Origin: Alphaproteobacteria bacterium
GTDB taxonomy: Bacteria > Pseudomonadota > Alphaproteobacteria > Ferrovibrionales > Ferrovibrionaceae
DNA: 64,000 bases
Assembly (NCBI GenBank): GCA_018336035.1
Contig: JAGXRD010000045.1
Location: 1 to 64,000 of the forward strand
Direction: 5' to 3'
The notes under the pieces were generated by a model, which saw nothing but the letters and a program-made list of their open reading frames with translations, was not told where the DNA came from and did not search any database. This document shows, in pieces, positions 24,240 to 33,454 of this stretch. Each line of letters starts with the position of its first letter. Within the stretch, counting starts at the first letter, position 1. The translations under genes and the position numbers were made by a program.

Positions 24240-24558
24240 TATCGTTCTGCTCTACTGCACGACGTCGAGCGTCGCCGAAGCCGAGGCGATCGCGCAGAAG
24301 GTCGTGGGCGAGCGGCTGGCCGCCTGCGCCAATATCATCCCCGGCATGCGCTCGGTCTACTGGTGGCAGGGCAAGCTTGAGCAGGGCGAGGAAGCCGTGC
24401 TGATCCTGAAGACCCGCCCCGATCTGGTCGAGGCCGCCACGGCGGCCGTGAAGGCGGCGCATAGCTATAGTGTGCCCTGTGTCCTGCCGCTGAGTGTGGG
24501 GCCGGGTGGCAATGCCGATTACATCGCCTGGCTGCTGGGCGAGACCCAGCGAGGCTGA
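24232..24558 (+). CDS. cutA: Divalent-cation tolerance protein CutA
   Basis: CutA proteins are small trimeric ferredoxin-fold proteins linked to copper tolerance, with an unclear biochemical role. The 108-residue product has the family landmarks VGERLAACANIIPGMRSVYWW and HSYSVPCVLPLSV, where the last strand normally carries the conserved HPYEVPE-type motif, here HSYSVPC. It overlaps ctaA by 8 bp, suggesting co-translation with heme A synthesis. Identification is secure, the function less so. Confidence 0.93.
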   Translation: MTDIVLLYCTTSSVAEAEAIAQKVVGERLAACANIIPGMRSVYWWQGKLEQGEEAVLILKTRPDLVEAATAAVKAAHSYSVPCVLPLSVGPGGNADYIAWLLGETQRG

Positions 24559-24633
24559 TTGCTGCGATACATTTTCGGGGTTTGCCGAAGGCCTTAGCGG
24601 GCGTAGTCTGCCGGCCTGTTCTGGAGTCTCCCG

Positions 24634-25839
24634 ATGTCCCGTTCCTCCGGTTTCCTGACGCTGGTGTTTTCCAGCCTCGCGCATACCTATTCGCATCTCT
24701 TCACGCTGCTCTATGCCACTGTCGTGCTGGTGCTCGAGCGCGAATGGGGGCTGGGCTACGACACGCTGTTCGCGCTCTCCATCCCGATGAGCGTGCTGTT
24801 TGGCGCGGCAGCTTTGCCAGCCGGCTGGATGGGCGACAAGTGGAGTGCGTCGGGGATGATGGCGCTGTTCTTCTTCGGTGTCGGTCTGGGCTCAATTGCC
24901 ACCGGTCTGGCCGATACGCCGCTGACCATCTGCCTGGGCCTGGCCGTCATCGGCCTGTTCGGCGCGATCTATCATCCGGTCGGCATTCCCTGGCTGGTGC
25001 GCAATGCGGTCAATCGCGGCCGCGCACTCGGCATCAACGGCGTGTTCGGTTCGGTCGGCACGGCGGCGGCGGCGCTCGTGGCCGGCTTCCTGGCTGATCT
25101 TTACGGCTGGCGCGCGGCCTTCATCCTGCCGGGTGCGGTCTGCCTGATCACCGGCGTCGCTTTCCTCTGGGCGCGACAGACCGACCGGCTGCTGGATCGC
25201 GGCGAGGATGCCGTGCCGACGCCGCCGCCGGGCAAGAGCGATATCTGGCGCGTCTTCTGGGTGATGTCAGCCACCATGCTCTGCACCGGGCTGATCTTCC
25301 AGGCGACGGCTTTCGCGCTACCCAAGATATTCGATACCCGGCTGTCCGGTTTCTTCAATGACAGCATGCTCGGCATCGGCGGCATGGTGACCATCGTTTA
25401 CACCACCTCGGCGCTGTCGCAGATCATCGGCGGTGAACTGGCCGACCGATATGCTTTGCGCAGCGTCTATGCCGCCGTGCAATGGCTGCAGATCCCGGTG
25501 ATCATCATTGCCATGATGCTGATCCATCCCGCGTTAGTACCGGTGGCGGCGCTGATGGTCAGCCTGAATGTGGCAGGACAGGCAGCGGAGAATTCGCTGC
25601 TGGCGAAATATACCCCGCCGCAATGGCGCGGGCGTGCCTTCGGCGGCAAGTTTGTGCTGACGCTCGGCGTGTCCTCGCTCGGCGTCGCCGTGATCCCCGT
25701 GATCTACCGCGTTACCGGCACGCTGGACGTGCTGTTCATCCTGCTGGCGGCTGCGGCGGCCGGTGCCGGCATCTTCGCGCTGCTGCTGCCACGCGACCGG
25801 GCAGCAGTGCCGCAGAGCGTCGCGCAGGCCGCCGAGTAA
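24634..25839 (+). CDS. MFS transporter (12 TM)
   Basis: The 401-residue inner-membrane protein has the major-facilitator layout: two six-helix bundles separated by a hydrophilic loop (residues about 185-205, rich in charged and proline residues). The GWMGDKWSASGMMALF segment matches the conserved loop 2-3 motif. The substrate is unknown; the pattern is like small-molecule exporters. A GGAG sequence precedes ATG 24634. It is convergent with metY, the two stop codons being directly adjacent. Confidence 0.85.
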   Translation: MSRSSGFLTLVFSSLAHTYSHLFTLLYATVVLVLEREWGLGYDTLFALSIPMSVLFGAAALPAGWMGDKWSASGMMALFFFGVGLGSIATGLADTPLTICLGLAVIGLFGAIYHPVGIPWLVRNAVNRGRALGINGVFGSVGTAAAALVAGFLADLYGWRAAFILPGAVCLITGVAFLWARQTDRLLDRGEDAVPTPPPGKSDIWRVFWVMSATMLCTGLIFQATAFALPKIFDTRLSGFFNDSMLGIGGMVTIVYTTSALSQIIGGELADRYALRSVYAAVQWLQIPVIIIAMMLIHPALVPVAALMVSLNVAGQAAENSLLAKYTPPQWRGRAFGGKFVLTLGVSSLGVAVIPVIYRVTGTLDVLFILLAAAAAGAGIFALLLPRDRAAVPQSVAQAAE

Positions 25840-27150
25840 TCACACCGCGTTCAGTGCCCGATCCAGGTCCTTGATCAGGTCGGCCACGTCCTCGATGCCG
25901 ATGGACAGCCGGATCACATCGTCGCCGGATCCGGCCGCCGCGCGCTGTTCCGGCGTCAGCTGGCGGTGCGTGGTCGAGGCCGGATGGATCACCAGGCTGC
26001 GCGTGTCGCCGACATTGGCGAGATGCGAGAAAATCTGTACGGCGTCGACGAACTTGAGCCCGGCGTCGTAGCCGCCCTTCAGGCCGAAAGTGAAGGTCGA
26101 GCCGGCGCCTTTCGGCATATAGCGCTGAGCCAAAGAATGATGCTTGTCGCCCGGCAGGCCGGCATAATTCACCCAGGCGACCTGCGGATGCTTGCTCAGG
26201 AATTCGGCCACGGCCTGCGCATTGTCGCAATGCTTGCGCATGCGCAAGGAGAGCGTCTCCATGCCGGTCAGGATCATCCAGGCATTGAAGGGTGAGATCG
26301 CGGGGCCGAGATCGCGAAGCGAGATCACGCGGCAGGCGACGGCAAAAGCCATGTCGCCGAAGGTCTCCCAGAAGGTCAGGCCGTGATAGGCCGGCGACGG
26401 CTTGGAGAGATGCGGGAACTTGTCGTTCTGGCCCCAGTCGAACTTGCCGGAATCGACAATCACGCCGCCCATCGAATTGCCATGGCCACCGAGGAATTTG
26501 GTGGCGGAATGCAGCACGATATCGGCGCCATGCTCGATGGGGCGGCACAGATACGGCGAGGCCATGGTGTTGTCGATGATCAGCGGAATGCCGGCCTCAT
26601 GCGCGATCTCGGCCAGCGCCGCGATATCCGCCACCACGCCGCCGGGATTGGACAGGCTCTCGGCATAGATGGCTTTGGTCTTCGGCGTGATTGCCTTGCG
26701 GAAGCCGTCGAGATCGTCCGGGTCCACGAAAGTCGTATGCCAGTCGAAGCGCTGGAAGCTGACGCCGAGCTGGGTGATCGAACCGCCATAGAGCTTGCTG
26801 GAAGCGACGATATGGTCGCCCGGACTCATCAGCATGTGGAAGGCGATCAGCTGCGAGGCATGGCCGCTGGCCACTGCTGTCGCCGCGCGGCCGTTTTCCA
26901 GCGCCGCCACCTTCTGCTCCAGCACCGCCGTGGTCGGGTTGGTCAGGCGAGTATAGATATTGCCGAAGCTCTGCAGGTTGAACAGCGAGGCAGCCTGGTC
27001 GGCGTCTTCAAAAACGAAAGCCGTGGTCTGATAGATCGGCGTCGAGCGGGCGCCGGTCACCGGATCGGGCGCGGTGCCGGCATGCACCTGCAGCGTGTCG
27101 AAGCCATAGGGCGAGGTATTCTCAGCCGCGCGACTCTTGGTATCAGTCAT
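25840..27150 (-). CDS. metY: O-acetylhomoserine aminocarboxypropyltransferase (sulfhydrylase)
   Basis: This PLP enzyme makes homocysteine from O-acetyl- (or O-succinyl-) homoserine and sulfide. From the ATG ending at 27150 (MTDTKSRAAENTSPYGFDTL) the protein has 436 residues. PLP-binding landmarks are the lysine in SATKFLGGHGNSMGG, the phosphate-binding SGHASQLIAF and the YTRLTNPTTAVLEQKVAALE segment typical of the Cys/Met-metabolism family. Length and motifs favour MetY over MetB or MetC. A CoA-binding gene is directly upstream on the same strand, so the two may be co-transcribed. Confidence 0.93.
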   Translation of the reverse strand: MTDTKSRAAENTSPYGFDTLQVHAGTAPDPVTGARSTPIYQTTAFVFEDADQAASLFNLQSFGNIYTRLTNPTTAVLEQKVAALENGRAATAVASGHASQLIAFHMLMSPGDHIVASSKLYGGSITQLGVSFQRFDWHTTFVDPDDLDGFRKAITPKTKAIYAESLSNPGGVVADIAALAEIAHEAGIPLIIDNTMASPYLCRPIEHGADIVLHSATKFLGGHGNSMGGVIVDSGKFDWGQNDKFPHLSKPSPAYHGLTFWETFGDMAFAVACRVISLRDLGPAISPFNAWMILTGMETLSLRMRKHCDNAQAVAEFLSKHPQVAWVNYAGLPGDKHHSLAQRYMPKGAGSTFTFGLKGGYDAGLKFVDAVQIFSHLANVGDTRSLVIHPASTTHRQLTPEQRAAAGSGDDVIRLSIGIEDVADLIKDLDRALNAV

Positions 27151-27154
27151 AACT

Positions 27155-27658
27155 TCAAATCCTACGATTACGCTTCGAACTGACAACGCGGGTATTCACG
27201 CCCATCCAGCCGATCTCCTGGCTGAGCCGGCCGTATTCGATCTTGGGGCAGCGGTTCATCACCACGTTGAGCCCGGCGGCTTCGGCTTTCTGCGCGGCGG
27301 CATCGTTGCGCACGCCGAGCTGCAGCCACAGCACTTTCGCGCCGACCTTGATGGCTTCTTCAGCCAGCGGCGGGATGGCGTCGGAATTGCGGAAGCAGTC
27401 GACCATGTCGATCTTCACCGGAATCTCGCTGATGCTTTCATAGACCTTCTCGCCGAGAATGTCCTTGCCGGCTTCCTTCGGGTTGACCGGGATGACGCGG
27501 TAGCCCTTCTGCTGCAGGTATTTCATCGCGAAATAGGATGGGCGGTTCCAGTTGGCGCTGGCGCCGGCCATGGCGATCACATTCACCTTGCGCAGGATGC
27601 TGCGAATGTAGTCGTCGTCGTAATTGTCGTGGTCGATCTTTTCCAAAACGGCGCTCAT
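27155..27658 (-). CDS. CoA-binding domain protein (YccU-like)
   Basis: The 167-residue protein starts at the ATG ending at 27658, one base after the end of the upstream crotonase gene. It contains a Rossmann-like CoA-binding fold: VNVIAMAGASANWNRPSYFA, then GYRVIPVNPKE, VDMVDCFRNSDAIPPL and LWLQLGVRNDAA. It ends with MNRCPKIEYGRL, typical of this small, functionally undefined family. Its placement between a CoA-ester binding protein and metY suggests one transcript. The role is unknown. Confidence 0.88.
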   Translation of the reverse strand: MSAVLEKIDHDNYDDDYIRSILRKVNVIAMAGASANWNRPSYFAMKYLQQKGYRVIPVNPKEAGKDILGEKVYESISEIPVKIDMVDCFRNSDAIPPLAEEAIKVGAKVLWLQLGVRNDAAAQKAEAAGLNVVMNRCPKIEYGRLSQEIGWMGVNTRVVSSKRNRRI

Positions 27659-27659
27659 G

Positions 27660-28502
27660 TCAGCGGCCCTCCCATTTGGGGTCGCGTTTCTCGATAAAGG
27701 CGTCGATGCCTTCTTCGGCATCGCGGGCCAGCATGTTTTCCGTCATCACCCGGCTGGCATAGTCGTAGGCCTGGGCCAGCGGCATGTCGAGCTGGCGGTA
27801 GAAGGCCTCCTTGCCGATCTTCACCGTCAGCGGGGACTTGGACGCAATCTGCTGGGCCAGGGCGAGGGCGGCATCGGCGAGGCCAGCCTCTGGCACCACG
27901 CGATTGACGAGGCCGATCTCGGCGGCACGGGCCGCCGGCAGCAGGTCGCCGGTCAGCAGCATTTCCATCGCATGCTTGCGCGACACGTTGCGCGACAGCG
28001 CCACCATCGGCGTGGAGCAGAACAGCCCGATATTCACGCCGGGCGTCGCAAACCGCGCGGTATCGGCCGCCACGGCCAGGTCGCAGCTCGCCACCAGCTG
28101 GCAGCCGGCCGCCGAGGCCACACCATGCACCTGTGCGATCACCGGCTGGGGCAGGGCGACCACCGACTGCATCAGCATCGAGCATTGCCGGAACAGGGCT
28201 TCATACTGTTGGCGGCCGGGATTGGCCCGGACTTCCTTCAGGTCATGGCCGGCGCAGAAGCCGGAGCCATTGGCGGCAATGATCACTACTTTGACACTGT
28301 CGCGGGCCGCCTTGATCGCATCCAGCTCGGCCTGCAGAGCGGCCATCAGCCCGACGGACAGGCTGTTATAGGCCTTGGGCCGGTTCAGGGTCAGGCGGAC
28401 GATGCCGGCCTCGGGCTGGCTGCGCAGGACTGGCTGGTCATCGGGCTTGAGATCGGGTGCGGCGGATCGAGGTTCAGCAGACACGGGGGCCTCTCCGGGC
28501 AT
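27660..28502 (-). CDS. Crotonase-fold protein (ECHDC3-like), lacks catalytic glutamates
   Basis: The 280-residue protein has the enoyl-CoA hydratase/isomerase fold, with the oxyanion-hole segment SGFCAGHDLKE and the region GVASAAGCQLVASCDLAVAA, FATPGVNIGLFCSTP. In active hydratases two glutamates sit in GCEL and FxxPE; here the positions are Gln135 and Gly155. This same replacement pattern occurs in the ECHDC3 group. It probably binds an acyl-CoA but may not hydrate it. I chose the ATG ending at 28502; an alternative ATG lies 8 codons upstream and no strong ribosome binding site is seen. Confidence 0.85.
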   Translation of the reverse strand: MPGEAPVSAEPRSAAPDLKPDDQPVLRSQPEAGIVRLTLNRPKAYNSLSVGLMAALQAELDAIKAARDSVKVVIIAANGSGFCAGHDLKEVRANPGRQQYEALFRQCSMLMQSVVALPQPVIAQVHGVASAAGCQLVASCDLAVAADTARFATPGVNIGLFCSTPMVALSRNVSRKHAMEMLLTGDLLPAARAAEIGLVNRVVPEAGLADAALALAQQIASKSPLTVKIGKEAFYRQLDMPLAQAYDYASRVMTENMLARDAEEGIDAFIEKRDPKWEGR

Positions 28503-28757
28503 TTTGGGATCACGGACAGGGCCCATGATAAGGTTCAGGCCGGGATAGTGAAAGGCGGGCAGGGAAAGGGGCCGGGCCCCTGCCGCCGCGCCCAGCTCCG
28601 GGCCGCATTTTTGCCCCATTACCGGGGCATGAAAGACGATCAGATGTCTGCCTGGGCCAGACCGCCCCAGTTGCATGATACCGGGCCGGCAGCGTAAAAA
28701 CGCGCAGTGGTCCGGGCTCGAATCGCCCCTGTCCAACAACAAGAAAGTGCCTGTCGC

Positions 28758-29636
28758 ATGATTCGTCCGATCCGCAAGGCCGTGTTCCCCGTCGGTGGCC
28801 TCGGCACCCGCTTCCTGCCTGCCACCAAGGCGATGCCCAAGGAAATGCTGCCGGTCGTCGACAAGCCGCTGATCCAGTATGCCGTGGAAGAGGCGCAGGC
28901 CGCCGGCATCGAGGAATTCATCTTCGTCACCGGCCGCGGCAAGCAGGCCATCGAGGATCATTTCGATCGCTCCTACGAGTTGGAAGACACGCTGAAGGAG
29001 CGCGGCAAGACCGAGCTGCTGGACCTGATCAACAGCTGGATGCCCAAGGCGGGCGCCGTCTCCTACACCCGCCAGATGGAACCGATGGGGCTGGGCCACG
29101 CCGTGCGCTGCGCCAAGTCGCTGGTTGGCGACGAGCCTTTCGCGGTGCTGCTGGCCGACGACCTGATCCTGTCCAAGAAGGGCTGCTTGGCCGAGATGGT
29201 CGAGGCCTATAACAAGGTCGGCGGCAACATGATCGCGGCGATGGATGTGCCGCACGAACACACCAAGCGTTACGGCATTGTTTCGCCGGGCAAGGACAGC
29301 GATACGCTGGTCGAGGTGAAGGGCCTGGTGGAAAAGCCGAGCCCGGACAAGGCGCCGTCGCGCACCGCCGTGATCGGCCGCTATATTGTGCAGCCTTCGG
29401 TCTTTGACCATCTCGACAAGGTACAGCGCGGGGCAGGCGGCGAAATCCAGCTGACCGACGCGCTGGCCCGCATGATCGACGAAGTGCCGTTCCACGGCCT
29501 GCGCTTCAGCGGCACGCGCTATGACTGCGGCGACAAGATCGGCTTCCTGCATGCCAATATCGCTTTCGCGCTCGACCGCGCGGATATGAGCAAGGACGCG
29601 GCCGAGATCGTCCGCGAGGTTTACAAGACGCTTTAA
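28758..29636 (+). CDS. galU: UTP-glucose-1-phosphate uridylyltransferase
   Basis: GalU makes UDP-glucose for polysaccharide synthesis. The 292-residue protein begins MIRPIRKAVFPVGGLGTRFL with the nucleotide-binding GGLGTRFLPATK, followed by MPKEMLPVVDKPLIQYAVEEA and LLADDLIL. The TGRGKQAIEDHFD and EIQLTDAL segments are also diagnostic. The start at ATG 28758 gives the conserved N terminus. The gene is divergent from the crotonase gene and directly precedes ugd, which uses its product. Confidence 0.97.
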   Translation: MIRPIRKAVFPVGGLGTRFLPATKAMPKEMLPVVDKPLIQYAVEEAQAAGIEEFIFVTGRGKQAIEDHFDRSYELEDTLKERGKTELLDLINSWMPKAGAVSYTRQMEPMGLGHAVRCAKSLVGDEPFAVLLADDLILSKKGCLAEMVEAYNKVGGNMIAAMDVPHEHTKRYGIVSPGKDSDTLVEVKGLVEKPSPDKAPSRTAVIGRYIVQPSVFDHLDKVQRGAGGEIQLTDALARMIDEVPFHGLRFSGTRYDCGDKIGFLHANIAFALDRADMSKDAAEIVREVYKTL

Positions 29637-29681
29637 GTCACGGCTCTGAGGGCCGGCTGATTGCGGAATTGGGGGTAGAGA

Positions 29682-30995
29682 ATGCGCGTAGCGATGATCG
29701 GCACCGGCTATGTCGGCCTGGTGTCCGGAACCTGTTTCTCCGAATTCGGCCACAGCGTCACCTGCGTCGACAAGAACCCCGACCGCATCAACAGCCTGCT
29801 ACGTGGCGAGATCCCGATCTTCGAGCCCGGTCTGGACGATCTGGTGGCGCGCAACGTCAAGGCGGGCCGCCTGTCCTTCACGATGGACATCAAGGCTGCG
29901 GTGGCCAATGCCGATGCGGTCTTCATCGGCGTCGGCACGCCGTCGCGTCGCGGCGATGGCGAAGCTGACCTCTCGTATGTCTACGCGGCGGCCAAGGAGA
30001 TTGCCGAGGCGCTGACGCATTACACGCTGATCGTCACCAAATCGACCGTGCCGGTCGGCACCGGCCGCGAGGTCGAGCGCATCATCCGCGAAACCCGCCC
30101 CGATGCGGAATTCGAAGTGGCATCCAATCCGGAATTCCTGCGTGAGGGCGCGGCGATCGAGGACTTCATGCGGCCCGACCGCGTGGTCTGCGGCGCCGGC
30201 AGCGACCGTGCGCGCGAATTGCTGCGTGCGCTTTACCGGCCGCTTTATATCAACGAGACGCCGATCCTGTTCACCACGCTGGAAACGGCGGAGCTGATCA
30301 AGTATGCCGGCAATGCCTTCCTCGCCACCAAGATCACCTTCATCAACGAAGTGGCCGACCTGTGCGAGAAGGTGAATGTGAACGTACAGGATGTGGCGCG
30401 CGGCATCGGCCTGGACGGCCGTATCGGCGGCAAGTTCCTGCATGCCGGCCCGGGCTATGGTGGCTCCTGCTTCCCGAAGGACACCAATGCGCTGGCGGCC
30501 ACCGGCCGCAAATTCGACGCGCCGCTCAGCATCGTCGAGACCGTCATCAACGTGAACGACAGGCGCAAGGGCCGCATGGCCGAGAAGGTGGTGGCAGCCT
30601 GCGGCGGTTCGGTGAAGGGCAAGACCATTGCCGTGCTGGGCCTGACCTTCAAGCCCGAGACCGACGACATGCGCGACAGCCCCAGCCTGGAGATCGTGCC
30701 GGCGCTGCAGGCGGCCGGGGCGACCATCCGTGCCTTCGATCCCGAAGGCATGCATGAGGCCAAGAAGCTGCTCAAGGATATCGTCTGGTGCAACGACGGC
30801 TACGACACCGCGACCGGTGCCGATGCCCTGGTGATCATCACCGAATGGAACCAGTTCCGTGCGCTGGACTTCGACAAGCTGAAGACGCTGCTGCGCGCCC
30901 CCGTGATGGTCGATCTGCGCAACATCTATAAGCCTGCCGAAATGAAGCAGGCCGGCTTCCGCTACTATTCGGTAGGTCGTCCCCCGGTCGTCTAA
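29682..30995 (+). CDS. ugd: UDP-glucose 6-dehydrogenase
   Basis: Ugd oxidises UDP-glucose to UDP-glucuronate with two NAD. The 437-residue protein starts MRVAMIGTGYVGLVSGTCFS (NAD-binding GxGxxG) and contains KSTVPVGTG, the SNPEFLREG motif and the catalytic Cys263 in GPGYGGSCFPKD. The C-terminal domain carries GLTFKPETDDMRDSPS. It is 45 bp after galU, so the pair forms a UDP-glucuronate supply operon for envelope polysaccharide. Its stop overlaps that of the convergent MFS gene by 4 bp. Confidence 0.97.
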   Translation: MRVAMIGTGYVGLVSGTCFSEFGHSVTCVDKNPDRINSLLRGEIPIFEPGLDDLVARNVKAGRLSFTMDIKAAVANADAVFIGVGTPSRRGDGEADLSYVYAAAKEIAEALTHYTLIVTKSTVPVGTGREVERIIRETRPDAEFEVASNPEFLREGAAIEDFMRPDRVVCGAGSDRARELLRALYRPLYINETPILFTTLETAELIKYAGNAFLATKITFINEVADLCEKVNVNVQDVARGIGLDGRIGGKFLHAGPGYGGSCFPKDTNALAATGRKFDAPLSIVETVINVNDRRKGRMAEKVVAACGGSVKGKTIAVLGLTFKPETDDMRDSPSLEIVPALQAAGATIRAFDPEGMHEAKKLLKDIVWCNDGYDTATGADALVIITEWNQFRALDFDKLKTLLRAPVMVDLRNIYKPAEMKQAGFRYYSVGRPPVV

Positions 30996-32248
30996 CTGGC
31001 GCTGCGGCGCGGCACCAGATACCAGGCCAGCCCGAGCAGCAGCAGCAGCATCGCCAGGCCGAAGGTCCATTGATAGGCCTCCAGCGGATAGCCGCCATTG
31101 GCGTTGCGCGGCCATAGCGCAATTAGCCAGCCGATACCGGCCTGCGCGAAGAAGGTGAAGCCGAAGACCACGCCATTCAGCAGCGTGTTGACGCGCCCGG
31201 CCTGTTCCGGGGCGAATTGTCCGCTCAGGATCGGATAGGCCAGTGCGGTGGTGTTGCTCATGATGCCGAAGGCGATCCACAGCAGCGGATTGGTCGGCGT
31301 CCAGCCGGTGGCGAGCACGGCCAGCACAATGGCGTAGAGCAGCACGCTCCAGACCATGGTGCGGCTTAAAGGGAAGCCGCGACGTTGCAGCCGGTCGGCG
31401 GCGATGCCGGTCAGGGTAAAGCCGGCGGTGAGCGCGGCGGCCATGATGAACAGCACCTGCGCCGCGGCGGCGCGGTCCAGTCCGCCGATATCGCGCAGAT
31501 AGGGCCCCGCCCACAGGCCCTGGATCGACATGCCGCTAGCCATGCCCATCATCGAGACCGGCGCGATCTTCCAGAACCGCCCATCGGTCAGGAACTGGCC
31601 GCATTCGCGCAGCTGCTGGCCCAGGCTAGCGCTGGCGACCGCAGCGCCCGGACGTTCGGGCACCACAAAGTAGATCATGGCCGAGGCGAAGACCGTCAGC
31701 GCGGCCAGGCCCCAGAACAGCATCGTCCAGTGGTAATGCTCCAGCACGAACTCGACTGGCAATGTCGCGGCCAGCGCGCCGAGGCCGCCGGCGGTCATGA
31801 ACACGCCGTTGGCCAGCGCCCAGCGCTCCTTCGGCAGCCACAGCGCAATTGCCTTCATCGCCGACATCAGGCCGCCGGCGACGCCGAAGCCGACCAGGGC
31901 GCGGCCGATGATCAGGTGCGACAGATTAGTGCCGACAGCGAAGACCACGGCGCCAAGGGCAGCCGAAAGCAGCAGGCAGGACTGCACCCGGCGCGGGCCA
32001 TAGCGGTCGAGCAGGATGCCGAGCGGCAGCTGGAACAGCGAGAAAGTGAGGAAGTAGGCGGCGGTCAGCGTGCCGAGGTCGGCGGCACCAATGCCCAGGT
32101 CACGCTGCAGGTTCGGCGCGATGACGGCATTCACGCTGCGGAACAGGTAGGACATGAAATAGCCGCAGGCAAACGGCAGCAACACACGGAAGGCGACGAA
32201 AGCCATGCTGGTGGATGCGGAGGTCGTGCTGGGGGCGGAAGCAGTCAT
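30992..32248 (-). CDS. MFS transporter
   Basis: The 418-residue protein has twelve predicted membrane spans and classic MFS motifs: LGILLDRYGPRRVQS between helices 2 and 3, and GRALVGFGVAGGLMSAMKAI in helices 4-5. A Ser/Thr-rich N terminus (MTASAPSTTSASTS) is cytoplasmic. The type resembles nitrate/organic-anion or hexuronate transporter-like MFS members; the substrate cannot be assigned. It is convergent with ugd. Confidence 0.85.
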   Translation of the reverse strand: MTASAPSTTSASTSMAFVAFRVLLPFACGYFMSYLFRSVNAVIAPNLQRDLGIGAADLGTLTAAYFLTFSLFQLPLGILLDRYGPRRVQSCLLLSAALGAVVFAVGTNLSHLIIGRALVGFGVAGGLMSAMKAIALWLPKERWALANGVFMTAGGLGALAATLPVEFVLEHYHWTMLFWGLAALTVFASAMIYFVVPERPGAAVASASLGQQLRECGQFLTDGRFWKIAPVSMMGMASGMSIQGLWAGPYLRDIGGLDRAAAAQVLFIMAAALTAGFTLTGIAADRLQRRGFPLSRTMVWSVLLYAIVLAVLATGWTPTNPLLWIAFGIMSNTTALAYPILSGQFAPEQAGRVNTLLNGVVFGFTFFAQAGIGWLIALWPRNANGGYPLEAYQWTFGLAMLLLLLGLAWYLVPRRSAS

Positions 32249-32387
32249 CGCCCTAATCCTCTTGGTCTATGCCCTCCTGCCGACCGGTGGGGCGGGCAGG
32301 GAGAAGCAACCAAGGGGCGGGATGCCATGTCGCCAGCGGCGAAAAACGCGGGCGACAAATCAGGGCTTCGGGCGGGACTCAGACTAG

Positions 32388-32405
32388 CAGACGGCGCGCC
32401 GTCTG
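32388..32405. repeat. Perfect 18-bp palindrome between cyclase and MFS genes
   Basis: CAGACGGCGCGCCGTCTG is its own reverse complement. It lies 8 bp beyond the cyclase stop codon, inside the 165-bp gap ahead of the MFS gene; both genes are read on the minus strand. No T-run follows, so it is either a weak termination hairpin or a protein-binding site. Confidence 0.7.
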
Positions 32406-32413
32406 TCAGCGCG

Positions 32414-33454
32414 TCAGCGGATGCTGTAGAGGGCGACGGGGGCTGATTTGCCCGGGAGCGGGAAGCTCCCCAGGTCCTGCGACGTCATACCCTCCGGCAG
32501 GGTGGCTGCCGCCAGCGCCTCGGCCGAGGCGATCATCCGGCCGGGCAGCGACTTGGCGACCACCTCGATCTTCGCGGTGGTGTTGACCGTATCGCCCAGC
32601 AGCACGATTTCGCGTTTCACCTCGCCCATTTCGCCGGCCACGACCGGACCGGCATGCAGCACCGCGCGGAAATCGGGGGCGACGCCGAAATCCTGACGAT
32701 AGCGGTCTGACAGCTGGGCAAACCGCTGCTGTGCCTCGCGCACAGCGGCATAGGCGCCGGCCGGATTGCGGCCACCATCCAGCGGCCAGGTGACGATCAT
32801 CTCGTCGCCGACATATTTATGCACCACGCCGCCCCAGGCCAGCACGGCCTCGGTCAGGTCCACGAAGAAGCGGTTCAGCAGGCTGTGGAAGGCCATGTCG
32901 CCGATCTTTTCGGCGATGGCGGTCGAGCCGCGCATGTCGAAGAACACCATCAGCCGGTGCTCCAGTCGTGGCTGGTGGTAGCGGCCGCGCAGCATGTTGC
33001 CCAGCACGCCGGGCCCCAACAGCATCGACATTTCCATCACGAAGTTGATCAGCAGCGCGAAGCCGACCGAGAAGAAGAAGGTGACGGCGGTCAGCCTGTT
33101 GAAGCCGAAGCCAGGGTCGCCCGGCGCGCCCAGCAGGGTGCTGCCGATCCAGTCGCCGCTGAGGATGGCGCCGATATAGACGACTTCCTTGATGGCGAGC
33201 AGTTGCCAGAAGGGACGGCGCCGCAACCCGTTGGCGCCTTCCACCATGTAGAGTTCGAAGGAGGCGATGGCGGCGCTGACCAGCAATCCGGTGAAACCGC
33301 CACGCAGGGTGCCGTGGATGACGGTATGGACGCCGATGAAGCCGTCCAGCACGATCGCGATGCCGGTGCCATAGGCGGCACCCAGCACAATGCCGAGCCC
33401 GATGAACATGAAGAGCAGCTTCAGGCGGCGACGGCGGGTATGGGTCAGATCCAT
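32414..33454 (-). CDS. Membrane-anchored class III adenylate cyclase
   Basis: The enzyme is predicted to make cAMP from ATP. The 346-residue protein has about five N-terminal membrane spans (residues 11-150), then a class III catalytic domain. Metal-binding Asp173 (FFDMRGST) and Asp217 (KYVGDEM) are present, and Lys213 and Asp288 (LLGDTVN) are of the adenine-selecting type. Asn291 is kept, but the transition-state Arg four residues later is Lys295 (NTTAKIE). No sensory domain other than the membrane part is recognised. It stands alone downstream of the carboxypeptidase gene on the same strand. Confidence 0.88.
   Translation of the reverse strand: MDLTHTRRRRLKLLFMFIGLGIVLGAAYGTGIAIVLDGFIGVHTVIHGTLRGGFTGLLVSAAIASFELYMVEGANGLRRRPFWQLLAIKEVVYIGAILSGDWIGSTLLGAPGDPGFGFNRLTAVTFFFSVGFALLINFVMEMSMLLGPGVLGNMLRGRYHQPRLEHRLMVFFDMRGSTAIAEKIGDMAFHSLLNRFFVDLTEAVLAWGGVVHKYVGDEMIVTWPLDGGRNPAGAYAAVREAQQRFAQLSDRYRQDFGVAPDFRAVLHAGPVVAGEMGEVKREIVLLGDTVNTTAKIEVVAKSLPGRMIASAEALAAATLPEGMTSQDLGSFPLPGKSAPVALYSIR

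Noticed and set aside
24634-32248. The two MFS genes as part of an antibiotic or metal resistance island
   Set aside because: No accompanying regulators, mobile genes or composition change; both look like resident genes.
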